From positions 496,001 through 560,000 of the forward strand of contig NC_135781.1 of the NCBI RefSeq assembly GCF_028453695.1: DNA of 64,000 nucleotides, given 5' to 3'. The notes beneath the pieces were generated by a model. It saw only the letters and a list, made by a program, of their open reading frames with translations, was not told the origin of the DNA and did not search any database. The DNA comes from Augochlora pura. Lineage: Eukaryota > Arthropoda > Insecta > Hymenoptera > Halictidae. The position numbers were made by a program, and so were the translations under genes. This document shows positions 49,151 to 61,880 of the stretch, in pieces. The first letter of the stretch is position 1. Each line of letters begins with the position of its first letter.

Positions 49151-51622
49151 CTAAGATTCTTCTTTTCGTTTTGCTACACTTTCGACTTCACAGCCATCAG
49201 GGGATCTATTTTTTCGTGTCGACAGCCGTGTGCAACGAACACACCGCGTACACCGCGCTTCCACGCGCGCACACTATACGGCCGTACGAACCTGCACGGA
49301 CGGTTCCCCTGGTTTTGCAACGGCAGCCCCGCTTAGGTAATTCTACTTGCATTAAAACCGCGGCTTAATCACCTCGGACACGGTGAAATCTTAATGAACG
49401 CATTATCATATTACGCCCAGCCCGGCACCTACGCCTCTCGATCCACCGCCGTCTTTTTCCGAATCCACGCCACCCGATCGACCATGAAATTATTGGAGAC
49501 GCACCGTTGATTGGCCATCTCTTGCCGGATTTAACGATCTGAAATAAACGCTGCGAAATAAACCCGTTAATTATGTATGTCGTCCGTAAATCATCGAACG
49601 TTCGCGGAAACCTCCAATGTCTTGTTAGACCTAACCGAGATTTTCGTACTTTTACTATAAACGTGGGTGAAATTTCCCCGAATCTGAAAATAATATGCAA
49701 ATTATATATCGAAACTGTAGATCTTTTAAATCTGGATAATTTTGTTTGCACGGTCGCCGTCCTTCGGCACGCGGGGCATCGATTTGTTTTCCGTGGAATT
49801 TAGGGACGCGTCCAAAGGGCGAATATTGATTTTATGTTCGGCTGTAAAAGTGTGATTTGAATTTTGATTGCGGGCCGGGAGAGATCGCGTAACAGGATAG
49901 TGCACGCTTTGCCAGACGCACAAGAGCCCTTCAGCCGACGCTTACTCGACTGGAAAATTGAAGGAACACACTTTTAAAGTGCCGAACTCGAAGACCTCGT
50001 GACCGATTCGAACTTCTGTCCGAAGCACGCAAAAGGTCGCACGTCCTTCAACTCCTTAACGGCGCACCTTCTTTACAATAAACATCGTTTTATCCGTCTA
50101 CTTTTATAAGCTCGACGAAATGTATAAAACATCGAAATTAATTGTCAGAAACCGTCGAAAATATTTCCTGCAAAAAATTAATGTTATCTGCTAAAAGCTC
50201 TTAGCTTGTAACAAAAATCTTTGTTGCATATCGTTAGACTTTTGTTTCTACTTGCGTGCAGCTTTCTTTTACGAATATTTCTCCGATAATATTCTGCACG
50301 GTAACAGATTCTTCGACGACGCTAATTATGGTAACGTTAAACGTTCCCGATCGCTCTTTTATTTCGGCCGCGTCTCATTTCATATTCATGCTATTTTATT
50401 GGACGCGTTCTAAATAAGAAAATAAAAGGAGAGCGACCCCGTCACGACGCGACGCGGCCGTTTTTCTAGGTGAATCATCTCGGTTTGATTAGGATCTTCA
50501 GCGAGGCATAATTTGATAATGATACCGGGGCATAGATTTTATCGTAAAAGCATGCTAATCTCGCTTTTGTCGTAACCGTTGATGTCTATAATCTGGGCTG
50601 GCTTAAAAATATAGATTAAAATATCATCATAGATCTCTTTCGTCCGGGGGGGGGGGAGACCGGCTGCGGCTGCGGCTGCGGCGCGCGTCCTTCCAGTTTT
50701 CTTTCGTCAACTCGCACTTCGTGATCACAGGGCAACCAGAGCGTTCTCACCGTCTCTTTCGTAATTATCATCTAATTAAATGATGTGAAGAAGCTTCGCT
50801 CGCTCGGACCAATTTCTCGTAAAACGAACGAGGAATCTCGTGGTCGCGATAGGAAACGCGCTGCTAATTATCCTCGAAGCTCCAATTTGTTTACTCGTTA
50901 TTAATTTATTAATTCATCGAGTCGCGTTGCTCGATGCATTCCACGGCAACGAGATTTAAATCGAGTATCCAGTACCGTAAAGATTAATGGGATAATAATG
51001 ACAGGCGAGCCTCTTCATCCGTTAACTACTTATCGCGTTACTTAAAATGCGTCTCCGAGGCATTTAGGCCTTGCTACATAACCCGGACCGTCGCAGCAGT
51101 TGCAACTCCGTTTATTCTTTAAAATTGTCTCGTCGACCAACGTCGAGAAGCTTTTCTCGAGCTTTTGATTTTTAGAAAGACGCAAATAGCTCCGTCGTTC
51201 GTGAAAATCATACGAAGCGAGGAATCGTGGCTAAATTGTCGGGAAAAGTTGGCAGTGCGCGCCAGGGCCGGAAATCGTCCTAAACACCTGGCCCCGCAAT
51301 ATCGTTAAACAAACTCGTAACACGGACGAACTAGCTGTTAATGCGATCATCGCCGGTTCGATCAGCACCCACCCATCTAATGATGCCTTCAAACACCTCG
51401 CGCCGGGCTCCAGATCGGCTGGCAGGCTTTTCTTCTTTCTTTCTTTTTCTCCGTGGTTATGGGTCCACTTCCTCCAGCCACTTCCTCCTGTCTCTTCTCC
51501 CTTTCGTCTCCTTTTGGCTCTCTTAATATCTCGTGGCTCCAATTAGTTCTGAACCGTCGGACCGTCCGATTGTCCGTCCCGTCCGTCTATCCCCGGTGTC
51601 TGTCCATCCATTCCTCGGCGGT
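49151..51622. other. Intronic stretch without a supported gene
   Basis: Mostly AT-rich. An 11-G run at 50646-50656 is followed by GGCTGC units at 50663-50684. The block 51240-51420 is repeat-free, with CACCTG and TAAACA (forkhead-like) words, and may be regulatory. A TTTC tetramer run lies near 51432-51447. Confidence 0.45.
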
Positions 51623-51690
51623 TCCCGTCCGCCGTCCGCCGTCCGTCCGTCCGTCCGTCCGTCCGCTCGTCCGTCCGCTCGTCCGTCGGG
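51623..51690. repeat. (GTCC)n tetranucleotide array
   Basis: CCGT/GTCC tetramers with CGCC and CTCGT interruptions, about 68 bases. Related GTCC words start near 51555. Confidence 0.9.
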
Positions 51691-53362
51691 TCTGTCCGTC
51701 CGAGCCCCGTGGTCGCCGTTCGCGTTCCTGCGTAGCTCTCGTTCGTTGCCTCGGCTCGTTCGTATCCCTCAGCTTCATTAAGAAACGGTAATGCGTTTTG
51801 TTTCTCTTCTACGCTCTCCTCTCTCCCGAAGGGGAACGAGCTAGGGACTCTTTTAATAATCCCGCAGCACGTTCAGAGATTTATTATTTTCGGGCTGCGT
51901 CGCTGGATAAGTCCATATGGCTGATCCTCTGTCTCCCTCCTCCCCACCCCACACACACACTCTCTCTCTCCCTCTCTCTCTTTCTCTCTGCAACCGGGCC
52001 CACCCTTTGTCTTTCCTCGTTCGTCCGACACCGGCGACTCTTTCGCCTTTTTGCTTTTACCCCATTTCTCCCTGATGCACGCCGCAGACCCCCGTCCCCG
52101 GTGTCCGCGAACTTCTGTACAGGGTGACCTAATAAACCACGGAGCAGACCGCTGTCTTGGCCAGCCCATAGAAAAATTGCTAGCCTGGTCGCTCGAGAAA
52201 TTATTCGTCTATCTCTTGGCTAGTAAAACGACAAGCAGCAAATGTAGATGTTCTCAATCTTGTCGATCGCACAATTGTAAAATCTGAGAGACGATTTCAG
52301 AGAATAAAATACCCCGTTCGTAAAGAATTTATTAATAAGAACGTATAAATAGGTCCTGGATATAAAACGAGTTTCTCCGATGATCCACGATAATCCTTCG
52401 GCAAGATTCGCGCAGGATAATCCGCACATAGAACCATGATTCTCGAGATAGGCGGATTCGATGTTCGATGGTTTAAGTTTAAACGAAGACGTCCAGGTGG
52501 TTGGGGCACAGAGCCGGGACGCCGGGACGAAGGATTCCTCGTCGCAGCCAGCGTATTTCACGAGGCGGAGAAGTTCAACTGCCATAAATTACAGCTAGTT
52601 TGGCGCCAACATTATTTACGATTGCTTCCATGGAGCAAGTGAAGCGCTAGCCTAACTATTCTCGCTCGTAATAGCTCTATAAAAGACGCAAAAATACTGT
52701 CATACATTCCTGGGCGCACAGACACGCGCGATCGCGTTCGTTTGTTCAACTTATCCGTTTAGAGAAGCCCATCGCAGGAAGCTTGTTTCACGGATAAACA
52801 CGGACCGGGCAAAATATTTCAGCGGAAATATTCAAACGGAAATTGCGTGGGTGCTATTAGCGTTGTATTTGTGTAAAATAAAGGCGCGCGCTGTATAATA
52901 ACGGTCGTGCTCGCCGCCGATGGAGGAAACGGAAATAGATATTGCGTTCTATTGCTCGTGTCGAGCGGGCCGGCACGGCACGGCTCGGCTCGGCTCGGCT
53001 CGATCGAGTTCGAAGATGCTCCTTCTCGGTTGGTTATAATTCTTGGAGGACGTATTGCTATAAGCATATTCCGGTCCTTTGATTTAACGAGGTGTGGTGT
53101 CGGTTATACTATAAACGGTACATCGGAGCGCCTATAAACTAAACCGGCGAGTCGGTAAATTAGGAACCGAGACCTCTCGCAGGAAGCCCCTAAAAATACA
53201 ATTAACGAGTCGTTTAGCGGATATATACCTGGCGAAGCTCGCTGTTCACGATGATGGGTCAGCAACCGTGCAAAATCGTACCAACCGATTTTCCATTCTT
53301 ATTTGCGATCTTTCAAAAAACTACGATAGAAACTCTTCTATCCGAACATTCGTTTTTTTTTT
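51691..53362. other. Intronic stretch without a supported gene
   Basis: CACACA and CTCTCT runs lie at 51948-51990. ACAGGGTG occurs at 52119-52126. A TATAAAAG word near 52679 has no supported gene behind it. The GGCTC pentamers at 52974-53003 are listed separately. Confidence 0.45.
52974..53003. repeat. Pentamer array (GGCAC)n-(GGCTC)n
   Basis: Two GGCAC units are followed by four GGCTC units, a member of the dispersed pentamer family in minus orientation. Confidence 0.9.
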
Positions 53363-53414
53363 TGGTTAGTTAGTTAGTTTGGTTAGTTTTGGTTAGTCGT
53401 TAGTTTTTGGTGGG
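53363..53414. repeat. GGTTAG/TTAG repeat patch
   Basis: Irregular GGTTAGTT and TTAG units following a T-run at 53352-53362. The unit resembles but does not equal the insect telomere unit. Confidence 0.75.
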
Positions 53415-54513
53415 TTACTTTGACGAACCCACCTTGACGTAACTTCGACCGAACCTTGACACAATCCTGGATAAATGTCTGCAATTTGGCGAGCAGTTTT
53501 ATAGCGTTCGTCGGGCAGCGAACGCGCGGCCAATGGCCGTGTTCCTTGAAATGTTGACGAGTTTCTACGGCGGATGTTCCCGGGCGCAGTTAATAACGCG
53601 GTTGGAAAAAAAAGAAGCAGCGAACAGCGAAGTCCGAGTAAAAGAAAATTTGGAAATTTGTTTGGCCGGGACAGCGTCGTTGCCGGCGATGAATTACGGC
53701 TCGCGCGTAGTTTAATATTATGCCCGTAGTGCAGGCAGCGAATATAATCTACGATAAATCACCAAGAGAATCCGTTGCTTAATGAGTTTTTAGTGGCGGG
53801 TTTCACCGTCCGTGATTCATTTTGTTTTTTAATCAATTCATTAACGCTGCGCCCGGATAACCTTTCCACCCGGGCCCGCTACCGCTCTCGCTCTCGAATC
53901 CGTTCCAATATTCGGCCGACTTACATTTTCATCAGCTCCGTCATCGGCCGCGGCCATCGAATAATTTTCGACGCTTTCAATTAATTTCGGTGCCCTCCAA
54001 TAACGAACGGAGCCGGTTATTGTCTTTCGGCCGGACGGAACGCAATAATAACAGTAAATTAGAATAGCCAATCGTTTCGCATTTGGTAATATTACACGCT
54101 CGTTCCGGGCTCGACGCGCGGCGACGGTTGCCCCGATGCGAAGAAGATAAAGCGGTTCGCTTTCTATCTAGAAGAATTATAATTCGGTTATCATCGAAGA
54201 GCGCGCGCGCGTAAGAAACGGCCAACGGGCCGAGTAACTGCAATTAAATTGAACAGAGCCGACCGCGTATGAAACGATAATCGGTCCCCGTAATGTTTCT
54301 TTTAATTTATTTCAATATCGACGAACGTTTTCCCCTCGCGCCGTTTAATGGACTCAGGCTCCGACGTTGCTTTAGCGAGACCGTGTTTTCGACATACTGA
54401 TGGCCCGTTTTTATCCGATAATAATGGAAAACTAATTAGCCGCGGTTGAAAGTTCCAACGCGTTCGAAACGGCCGGCTATTACGAAACCGAGACACTCTT
54501 TTTCCGCGTGCAA

Positions 54514-54533
54514 CGCGCGCGCGCGCGCGCGCC
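54514..54533. repeat. (CG)n dinucleotide run
   Basis: About ten CG units, a classical Z-DNA-capable sequence. Confidence 0.9.
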
Positions 54534-54712
54534 CGTGGAAACGTCGATGAAAAAGATTTCGCGCGAATTGGAAACGCAACCAGCACGGCGAATAGCCAAA
54601 GATTACGCGTTCGACTCATCGGCTATTACTTGGCCTTCCGCGTTTATCTTCTGAAAAACGTTCGCTCAAAGCGACGTATCATTCGCGGAACGGTAAATCG
54701 CGCGTCACGGAG

Positions 54713-54742
54713 CGCCGCGCCGCGCCGCGCCGCGCCGGCGCG
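54713..54742. repeat. Pentamer array (GCGCC)n
   Basis: About five GCGCC/CGCGC units ending in GGCGCGG. Confidence 0.9.
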
Positions 54743-57603
54743 GAGGCACGGCATCGGATAAACGCAGGCTGTTTTGCAGGAATCAAAGCGAAGCGAGACG
54801 TAACGGTGCTTTCGAACGGCTGAATTGTGTAATGACATGTGCAAACGAGCATTGCGAGATCAAGCCGCAATTTTGATGAATTTTGTCGTTCGGTTAATAT
54901 CGGGACGCGTCGATACGTATAAAACGCCACGGAATTGTGTACAAATAATTCTGCTCATTGTTTACCGCGCGGTCCATCCGCAATCGCCGTTCCTCTACAA
55001 CTGTAATTTTAATATCTTTTCTATCAAATTGACATTTTTATTTTTCATAAAAATTACGCAGTCTTATGTACATGACCGACGTTGGAATGAAAAAACATTA
55101 GTTAGGTTAGAGTCCATTCAACGATCGCAGATCGAACACTCGTTGGCTTGATTAAGATGGTAGAAATGACTCGGGTCCGGACGAAGAAATCGCTGGTTGC
55201 CTGTGAAAATTTCTAACAAGGCGCGGCGCGTTCTACATAAATAGAAATGCGAGGAAGTAAGCGACGAGAGGCACGAGGGTGGTGGTGAGGAGAAAGGGAA
55301 GCTGAAGAAGGTGTCGGTGGTGAAGCCCTGCGGGATACGACCCCCGTGGTGAACACACGACTCCCGAAAGAGCCTCCGTTTGGGAATCGCGCCCGCGCCG
55401 CACCCGCGCCTGCTCGTCCGACCAAGTCAACCTGTCGTGTCGACCGTTTCTTCTGCAGTCGCCGCGCCGCGCCGCACCGCCCGAAATTCATAAAGAGTGC
55501 CCCTCGAAACGAGATTACGGATTACGACTTACGACTATGGCCGATTCTGCTGCCACCTCCCACTAACATGCTCGTTCATGGTTGCGAAGAACAACGCCGA
55601 ATGTCACTGGTTGTCACTTTTTTCTCACTTTTTTTTAATTTATTATATTAGGTTTTTAATATCTGTGGCGGTTGATACGGCCCATGTTGTAAAAATCGGA
55701 CGGCCAATATTTGTAAAATTTCAAAATAAGTAATAATAATGATGGTATATTCAGCTCAATAAAAACCTTACGTAAATATTTTTATAATTTTATTGATTTT
55801 TGAATTGCGCCGGGTAATGGATTAAATTGCCACGTTCCAATGTAAACACGGGAACTGTGTTACCTTTCGGGTCGGACAGAGGTCATTTTACTATATTTAC
55901 CATCACCTTCCATGAAAGAAGTTTTTTTATCGCGTTGGATTTATTTATTCGATTACTTCAGAAAACAAAGTAGAATACGTTTCGCGAAATACTCAATTGC
56001 AACCGAGTGAATTTCACTCGCGATAGGGTGAACTCGTATCGGAAGAAAGAAAATATAATTTACGTACCGTTGTGTATAATTGCGTATAATTTGTCATTTG
56101 TGTTCTGCGGCTCAATTAATGCACGCAATCGATACGTTTCGAATTGTGACGCGCGATGTTTTTCCTTACAACCGCAAACATATATCGGACACACGCTTTC
56201 TTGCCAAATCGATATATTAACTTCCAATCGTGTGGCTAGCCCGACCGACGTCGGGGCGTGCTCGCGGACATTTACATGTTGACATTTTTTTAAATTAATA
56301 CGTTTTCGAAAAACCACGGTAATTGCTTTTCCCAATTAACGCGCGGCGCCCGACGAATTTTTAGTTAAGCGGAGTTATATATTTACCGGTGGGCTGATAC
56401 ACAGGGTGTGCTCGATACAGAGTTCCCGCGTGCAACCACCGCGTATTTAGTGTCTATAGAATAATCACGAAAAATTCAGATCGATTCTCCAAATTTTCGG
56501 TTTTGTCTGAAAGAGGTTATTCGGTGGATTTTTTTCAATCCTACAGTAAAAAGTAGCTGAAATGGTCGATATTTTAAGGTGAAGGAAGAGAGAAACCCAG
56601 GACGTTTCTAGGTCTTTTCTAGATCATTTGTAGGCCGTTCGTAAGACATTTGATACTTTTTAAATACGTCCATTTTAGAGCGTAAAACGTTCAGACTTAA
56701 AATGGACGTCTCTGATCCGGAGACGCGATAATTAAGTCGCCAACCCTGTAACGGTGTCCAAGTTTTTCTTAGCGAAGCCATCGTTGTAAAGCTATTGTGT
56801 AAATACGAGCCCGTAAACGGTTTAGCCACTAGCCGCGTCGAAATACTTGCAGAAAAAACAACGGATAAATTTTTTGCCAGACACAGCAGAGGCAGCCGAT
56901 GTTTGTTTGATCTGTTTGCGTGGGCAGTATTTACCGGTGTCGATTGTTGCAGATCCTGTTTTCAAATTCGCCGATAAAATTGAACAACGTCGATAAAGGA
57001 ACGCCGAAAGAATAAATTCGCGGCTGGAATCGATATCGCGTTTCCCCCGGAATTTTTTAATGCGGCGTCCACGAATACCGCGCTCGAGACGTTGGTCGGG
57101 TCTCCTGTCTTTGATAAATTCTGTTTCGAAATAAAAAAACCTGCCGCGAACAGCGTTCAATTAAAATTCGAGAGACTCGTATTTTACAATCTGCCACGAA
57201 TGTTCGATAGATCCTATCTCGCACGACACGCAACGTTCGCATAACCTGCAGCTAGTTCGTAGATTCGTTGTCGGCTTCGACGACGAGACAGATGCCGCGA
57301 CAATGGCCTGATAATAGATATTTTAGGTTCGTTTAAGTTTAAGGTGTATCGTATAACATTATTACGAAGACATAATGGGCCACCGCGGCTACGCGATTGT
57401 GTTCTCGTAGCTCGAACTTTAATATCGAATGCACGATAAACATTCAATCGAGCAAGGGTTGAGGTACCTTTTATCACGGGCCGAGAGACAATGGTATTGA
57501 TATTCATTTAGAGGCGCGTTTCTCTCGTAAAATAGCTGGCGGCTCGATGGGAGAAACGTTTACCGGTCCGCATTGTTCCCAATGAAATTTCTTGGCTCGC
57601 CGT

Positions 57604-57629
57604 CGCGGCGCGGCGCGGCTCGCCGCGGC
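57604..57629. repeat. Pentamer array (GGCGC)n
   Basis: Three GGCGC units followed by GGCTCGCCGCGG, a short member of the family in minus orientation. Confidence 0.8.
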
Positions 57630-57878
57630 AAAGCCGGACTATTAAGATCGCGGATAATGCGAATTGATTGCGATAAATCGCGCGGATCGGTAATTGTTGT
57701 CTATTTTGAATAATCGCAATTACCGGCGTGACTGATTTATGTTTACATTAACACGTGTGAACTGGTTAAACCCGCGCTCACGGTGTACGGTCTACACATA
57801 AGTACATTGCACGTGAATTCCGATTAAATGTTTAGCGAACGGTGACGGCGTATCGAAATCGAGCGGAACACGCTGAAT

Positions 57879-57899
57879 CGAGCGAGCGAGCGAGCGAGC
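57879..57899. repeat. (GAGC)n tetranucleotide microsatellite
   Basis: Five GAGC units. Confidence 0.9.
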
Positions 57900-58507
57900 A
57901 AGCCGATCGCCTGGACGTTTAACAGCGATTAACACGCGACCGATAAATTCATCGTTTTTGGCATTCTAATTTATACTCTGCCGGAGCAAACGTTGCTCGG
58001 ATTTCTTTCCCGATGTAACTTAATCCTATCGAGTGTTTAATTGAAAATAAGAATAACGATGAAATCTACGTTTCGTTATTAATATTTTGCGATGGGAGGA
58101 TGGAGATTTTGCACGTTGAATTTCTCATTTTTGTTCGTCGAGCGGGACAGGACGCCGACAAGGGTGGCGATAACTTTTTCTGAACACGGCGACTCGTCCA
58201 ATGTCTTCTTCAGCCTATCTTTTAGAAAAAAAGGAAGGCGACGGGTTCGCAAAGGTCCGTATATGTCGCGTCGTTCTCACCTAGCGTGCGATGAAAGCGA
58301 GAAATCAGCGAGCGTTGCTGGCCGAGAGACGGATCTATTAAGGGCTCGAGCCGTGCGTTGGGCCGCGGTACGGGGTTAGACCTGTAATTAACCGGTAGCT
58401 CTTTTACTCGCGAGAGACCGTAGTACTCTTGCCGGTTTAACGGTCTACTTTTATTGGTCGCTTATTGGTTATTTTTGGGCCGGCCTTTGCCCCGAGGCGG
58501 TCTCGAA

Positions 58508-58613
58508 GCGCCGCGCCGCGCCGCGCACAGCCTCCGGCTCCGGCTCCGGCTCCGGCCAGCGTGCTGGCTCTCTGTAATATGTAACCGGAAGTCGGAAGTC
58601 GGAAGTCGGAAGT
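58508..58613. repeat. Three neighbouring arrays: GCCGC, CTCCGG and CGGAAGT
   Basis: GCCGC pentamers lie at 58508-58527, CTCCGG hexamers at 58531-58557 and four exact CGGAAGT heptamers at 58586-58613. The first heptamer is preceded by AC, giving ACCGGAAGT, an ETS-family consensus. The other three read TCGGAAGT. Confidence 0.9.
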
Positions 58614-61600
58614 GGAGGCGATCGGCCACGGAGAGCCGAAACTATCGCCTCGCTGACACTTGGGGCCACGAGCGGCCTCTTTGGCAGGCGAATCCCGAAA
58701 ATTACAGCGATTACCTCCTACCCCCGGGCTGCGTGAAAATGCGCCCCCTTTTTCTTCATTTCCAACCATTAATTAAAGTCGAATGATTTTTCTACGGGTA
58801 GTCTCACACAATTTACAGGGTGAAATATTCGTCAAGTAGAATAATTCTACCAAGAGTAGTGTTAAACCAATTAAGGGATAATGGTTGGAAGATCGACAGG
58901 AATAAATGATTTTAGGTATAAAAATTTTGGCGATTACAGTTTCTATTCATAAGTGAAATAATTTTTGTATAGTTATTTTTAGGCACTTTATAAGACGATG
59001 GTTGGAAGACGACCAGAAATAAAAACTGATTTGTCGGCTTGAAAAATCCGTGAAACTGAGAAATCTCGTACAAATTCCTTCGAACTTAATTCCAAAAAAT
59101 CCGCTGAATCTCTGACGATAGTTCAAACTTCGCATCACAATTGCAGAAATATTTTTTATTCCAGACGAAACAGTATCAATTTACGAAAACAAAAAAGTAT
59201 GGACCTTTTTCCAAATGGAAACAAGAATCGCCCTCTCGACTGTCCCGATCGAGCGCAGGTCCGATCAGCTTTGCACAGTGTTTACGTTTCATTAAGCTAC
59301 GCAAATCCGATGTACATAAATGCGTCGCGAGGTAACCGGTGTGTTTCGTTTGTTCCGCAGGCGCCGCATTGTTGCTCATTGCGGCGGGGGGAGGGGGGGG
59401 GGGGGCGAGTTCTCAATGAGCCGCCATTTTGCGGTGGCGTTACGCTGCACCGATTTTAGATTTGCGGCGGGCTATTTTGTTAATTCGTTGACAGGTTAAG
59501 CGCCGTGTCAGTCACCGGTGTATCCGTTCGAATCGCATTGGTCGTCGAAGACCGACGCTGTGGAATTTTAAAAATTAGATTCTTCTATGTAAATAAATTT
59601 CAAAATAATTTTACGATCGTATAAGAGACGCAACTGGTATTATTATTATTAAAGAAAGGCAGACCTGGCTGAATATTTGTAACTTCGACTTCCTTGTCAC
59701 CTGCTCGAAAATATCTCTTTTTCGATTCGCATGGTCGAGCCTAGAGAATCGAGCTCGTCGAAAGTGATTTTTTTTTTAGCGGAACTTTCGGGCACCGTAG
59801 CCGGCAATGCCGATTATCGGTTTTCATGCATACGCGATCCGGTGTACTGTTATTTTCTTGGCCCCGGTTGTAGCCGATAAGCGATCAATACCGGCGCAAC
59901 GAAGCTTTCGTTAATAAAATGCATTATCTATGCCGAGCGGAATCACCTAACGCAAATTGGATCACCGCTTCTCGCTCCAGTGTTGGCCTACCCACTCGAG
60001 GCGGTATACTTTCCGAAGAGGGTCAGCCCAACAAAAGTGTAGCTTACGCTTACAGTATCATGATTTTAGCTTCGCACGTGTCCAACGAGCCTGTTTTGTT
60101 TGCTAAGCGAAGTGCGCCGCCGTCGAGGAGACCCGTTGTTTATTAGACGGCGCTATTAAGCGCACTTCGCGAGAGAGAGACCCGTTTTCGAGCCCGTCGT
60201 TCCAAAGTTCGAGTGGCCCCGCGCGCACCGCGTGCTCGCCGATTTTTCAACCAGAAGTATCGCCCGCTGTCAGCGAGCCCGGCCTTTTGATTAATTAATC
60301 GGCCGTAACGATGAATAAGCCTCGCCCTCGCCTCTCGTTATACCATGTAACCGCCTCATTGTTCCCTTCAGGATCTCGCCGGATTTTAATCGGCTCCTTC
60401 GACGCGTGGTCGCTGCTTCGCAAGTTTTGCTCCTTTTGCCAACAATTTCATGCGGATTTTTTTCAAACATCCACTGTCTACGTATCCATTACTATTCGAT
60501 GACTGTCGCTTTAAAGTAGTCGCATAAAACGCATACACCAAAATAGCAATTGTTTATAATCTAATGAAATTGCATTTATTTCACCTTCCATATATTTCAC
60601 GGAGGTATCTATGAACGCGAGGAAAAATCTCTTCAACGAAATGAGTCCATTTTTAAATGGTCCTTTACAAGGACCTTATTACCTTTGCTCAACGGAATTG
60701 TTTTAATAACGCCTCCGTTTGGTAAACGTTGTGTTACGATCAGAAAAGTGGGGTTTCTGGGTCGCGGCGATCGGACAACATCGATATTCTCCTCCGGGGG
60801 CGAAGACAGCCCTTAACGCATCGAAGAACTTTAGTATGATCGAAGTTCGCGCGGTTGAGCGGTTTTGTAACTATTATCTGCTACGAGGGTTGCTGGTCTG
60901 CGGTTTAAGATTATACGTAATTAACGCTCTAACGACCGCCTTGGTCAAATTGGATTATTTTTTTCCAGCAACGTTTCAATCAAGCCCGTCAACGTCCCCT
61001 TGAGCTATATCGAAAGATTCGACCCTGCAATTACTTTGCTAATTAAATCACGATCGCTTCCACCGCAGATGTTGCCTCGGCCGACGACACGCGATGAGGA
61101 ATTGACTCGGAATAGATGTAAAAGACTCTCGCGCTGAGATTCGAATGGTCAAAGTTTGATTTTTAAGAAATATTGAAAATTGAAAAGGAAACACTTTTGT
61201 CGTTTCATAAAAATTTCATAAACATTCCACCTTGTTATTGGTTCACGAGGAACACTTGTTACAAGAGGATGACCACGTAAGAATTTTTTTATCCAAGAAA
61301 ATCAAGACATTTCATGGAACGAATGCAAAGATCGAACGACAAAATACAGTCAGAAAAATATTGATTCCATAAAAGATAATTTGAAGAGCGTAAAATACTA
61401 TAACGAATTAATATAGCAAACACTAGAATTCTCATCCATCCAACTACCTGCGATTTTCAAAAATTTCTTTTGCTCATTGTCTACCATCTGAAATAAATTC
61501 AATTGATTTATTCGAATTGCTAAAATATTATTTCGTTGAAAAAGGCGTCAACATAGCTCCTGCGCTGATTTAATATGCCTGCCAGGGCACCGTATTCGCA

Positions 61601-61854
61601 GAACAAATGGTCGAGGCATCGCCGTAGTTTTGTTCCTCTCTGAAAGCAGCGCATCCTCATTTGACCGTGCAGAACGGTGCCCCACAGAGCAACGGGGAAG
61701 GGGGCCCGCGCATCGGGGTGTTGTTCCTCCGAAGAAACCTAAAACTGATGGTTAATTATATTCGTCCCGCAACTGAACTTGGACTGGAGAGCACGAAGGG
61801 TCTTTTTTTAGTTTGCGGCACGCGCCGCCACGTGGCCGTGCCACGTCGAGCTGG
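58614..61854. other. Intronic stretch without a supported gene
   Basis: ACAGGGTG lies at 58815-58822. A G-rich patch with a 13-G run occupies 59386-59405, next to a 7-bp inverted repeat at 59362-59386. The interval 61130-61560 is strongly AT-rich. Nothing coding is supported. Confidence 0.45.
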
Positions 61855-61880
61855 GCCGAGCCGAGCCGCGCCGCGCCTCG
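61855..61880 (+). repeat. Compound pentamer array (GCCGA)n-(GCCGC)n
   Basis: Two GCCGA units then two to three GCCGC units, in the same order as at 35934-35970. Confidence 0.9.

Larger units (their letters stand above)
53415..57603. other. Intronic stretch without a supported gene
   Basis: Mostly AT-rich. A CG dinucleotide run lies at 54514-54533 and GCGCC pentamers at 54713-54742. ACAGGGTGTG occurs at 56401. No supported coding exon was seen. Confidence 0.45.
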
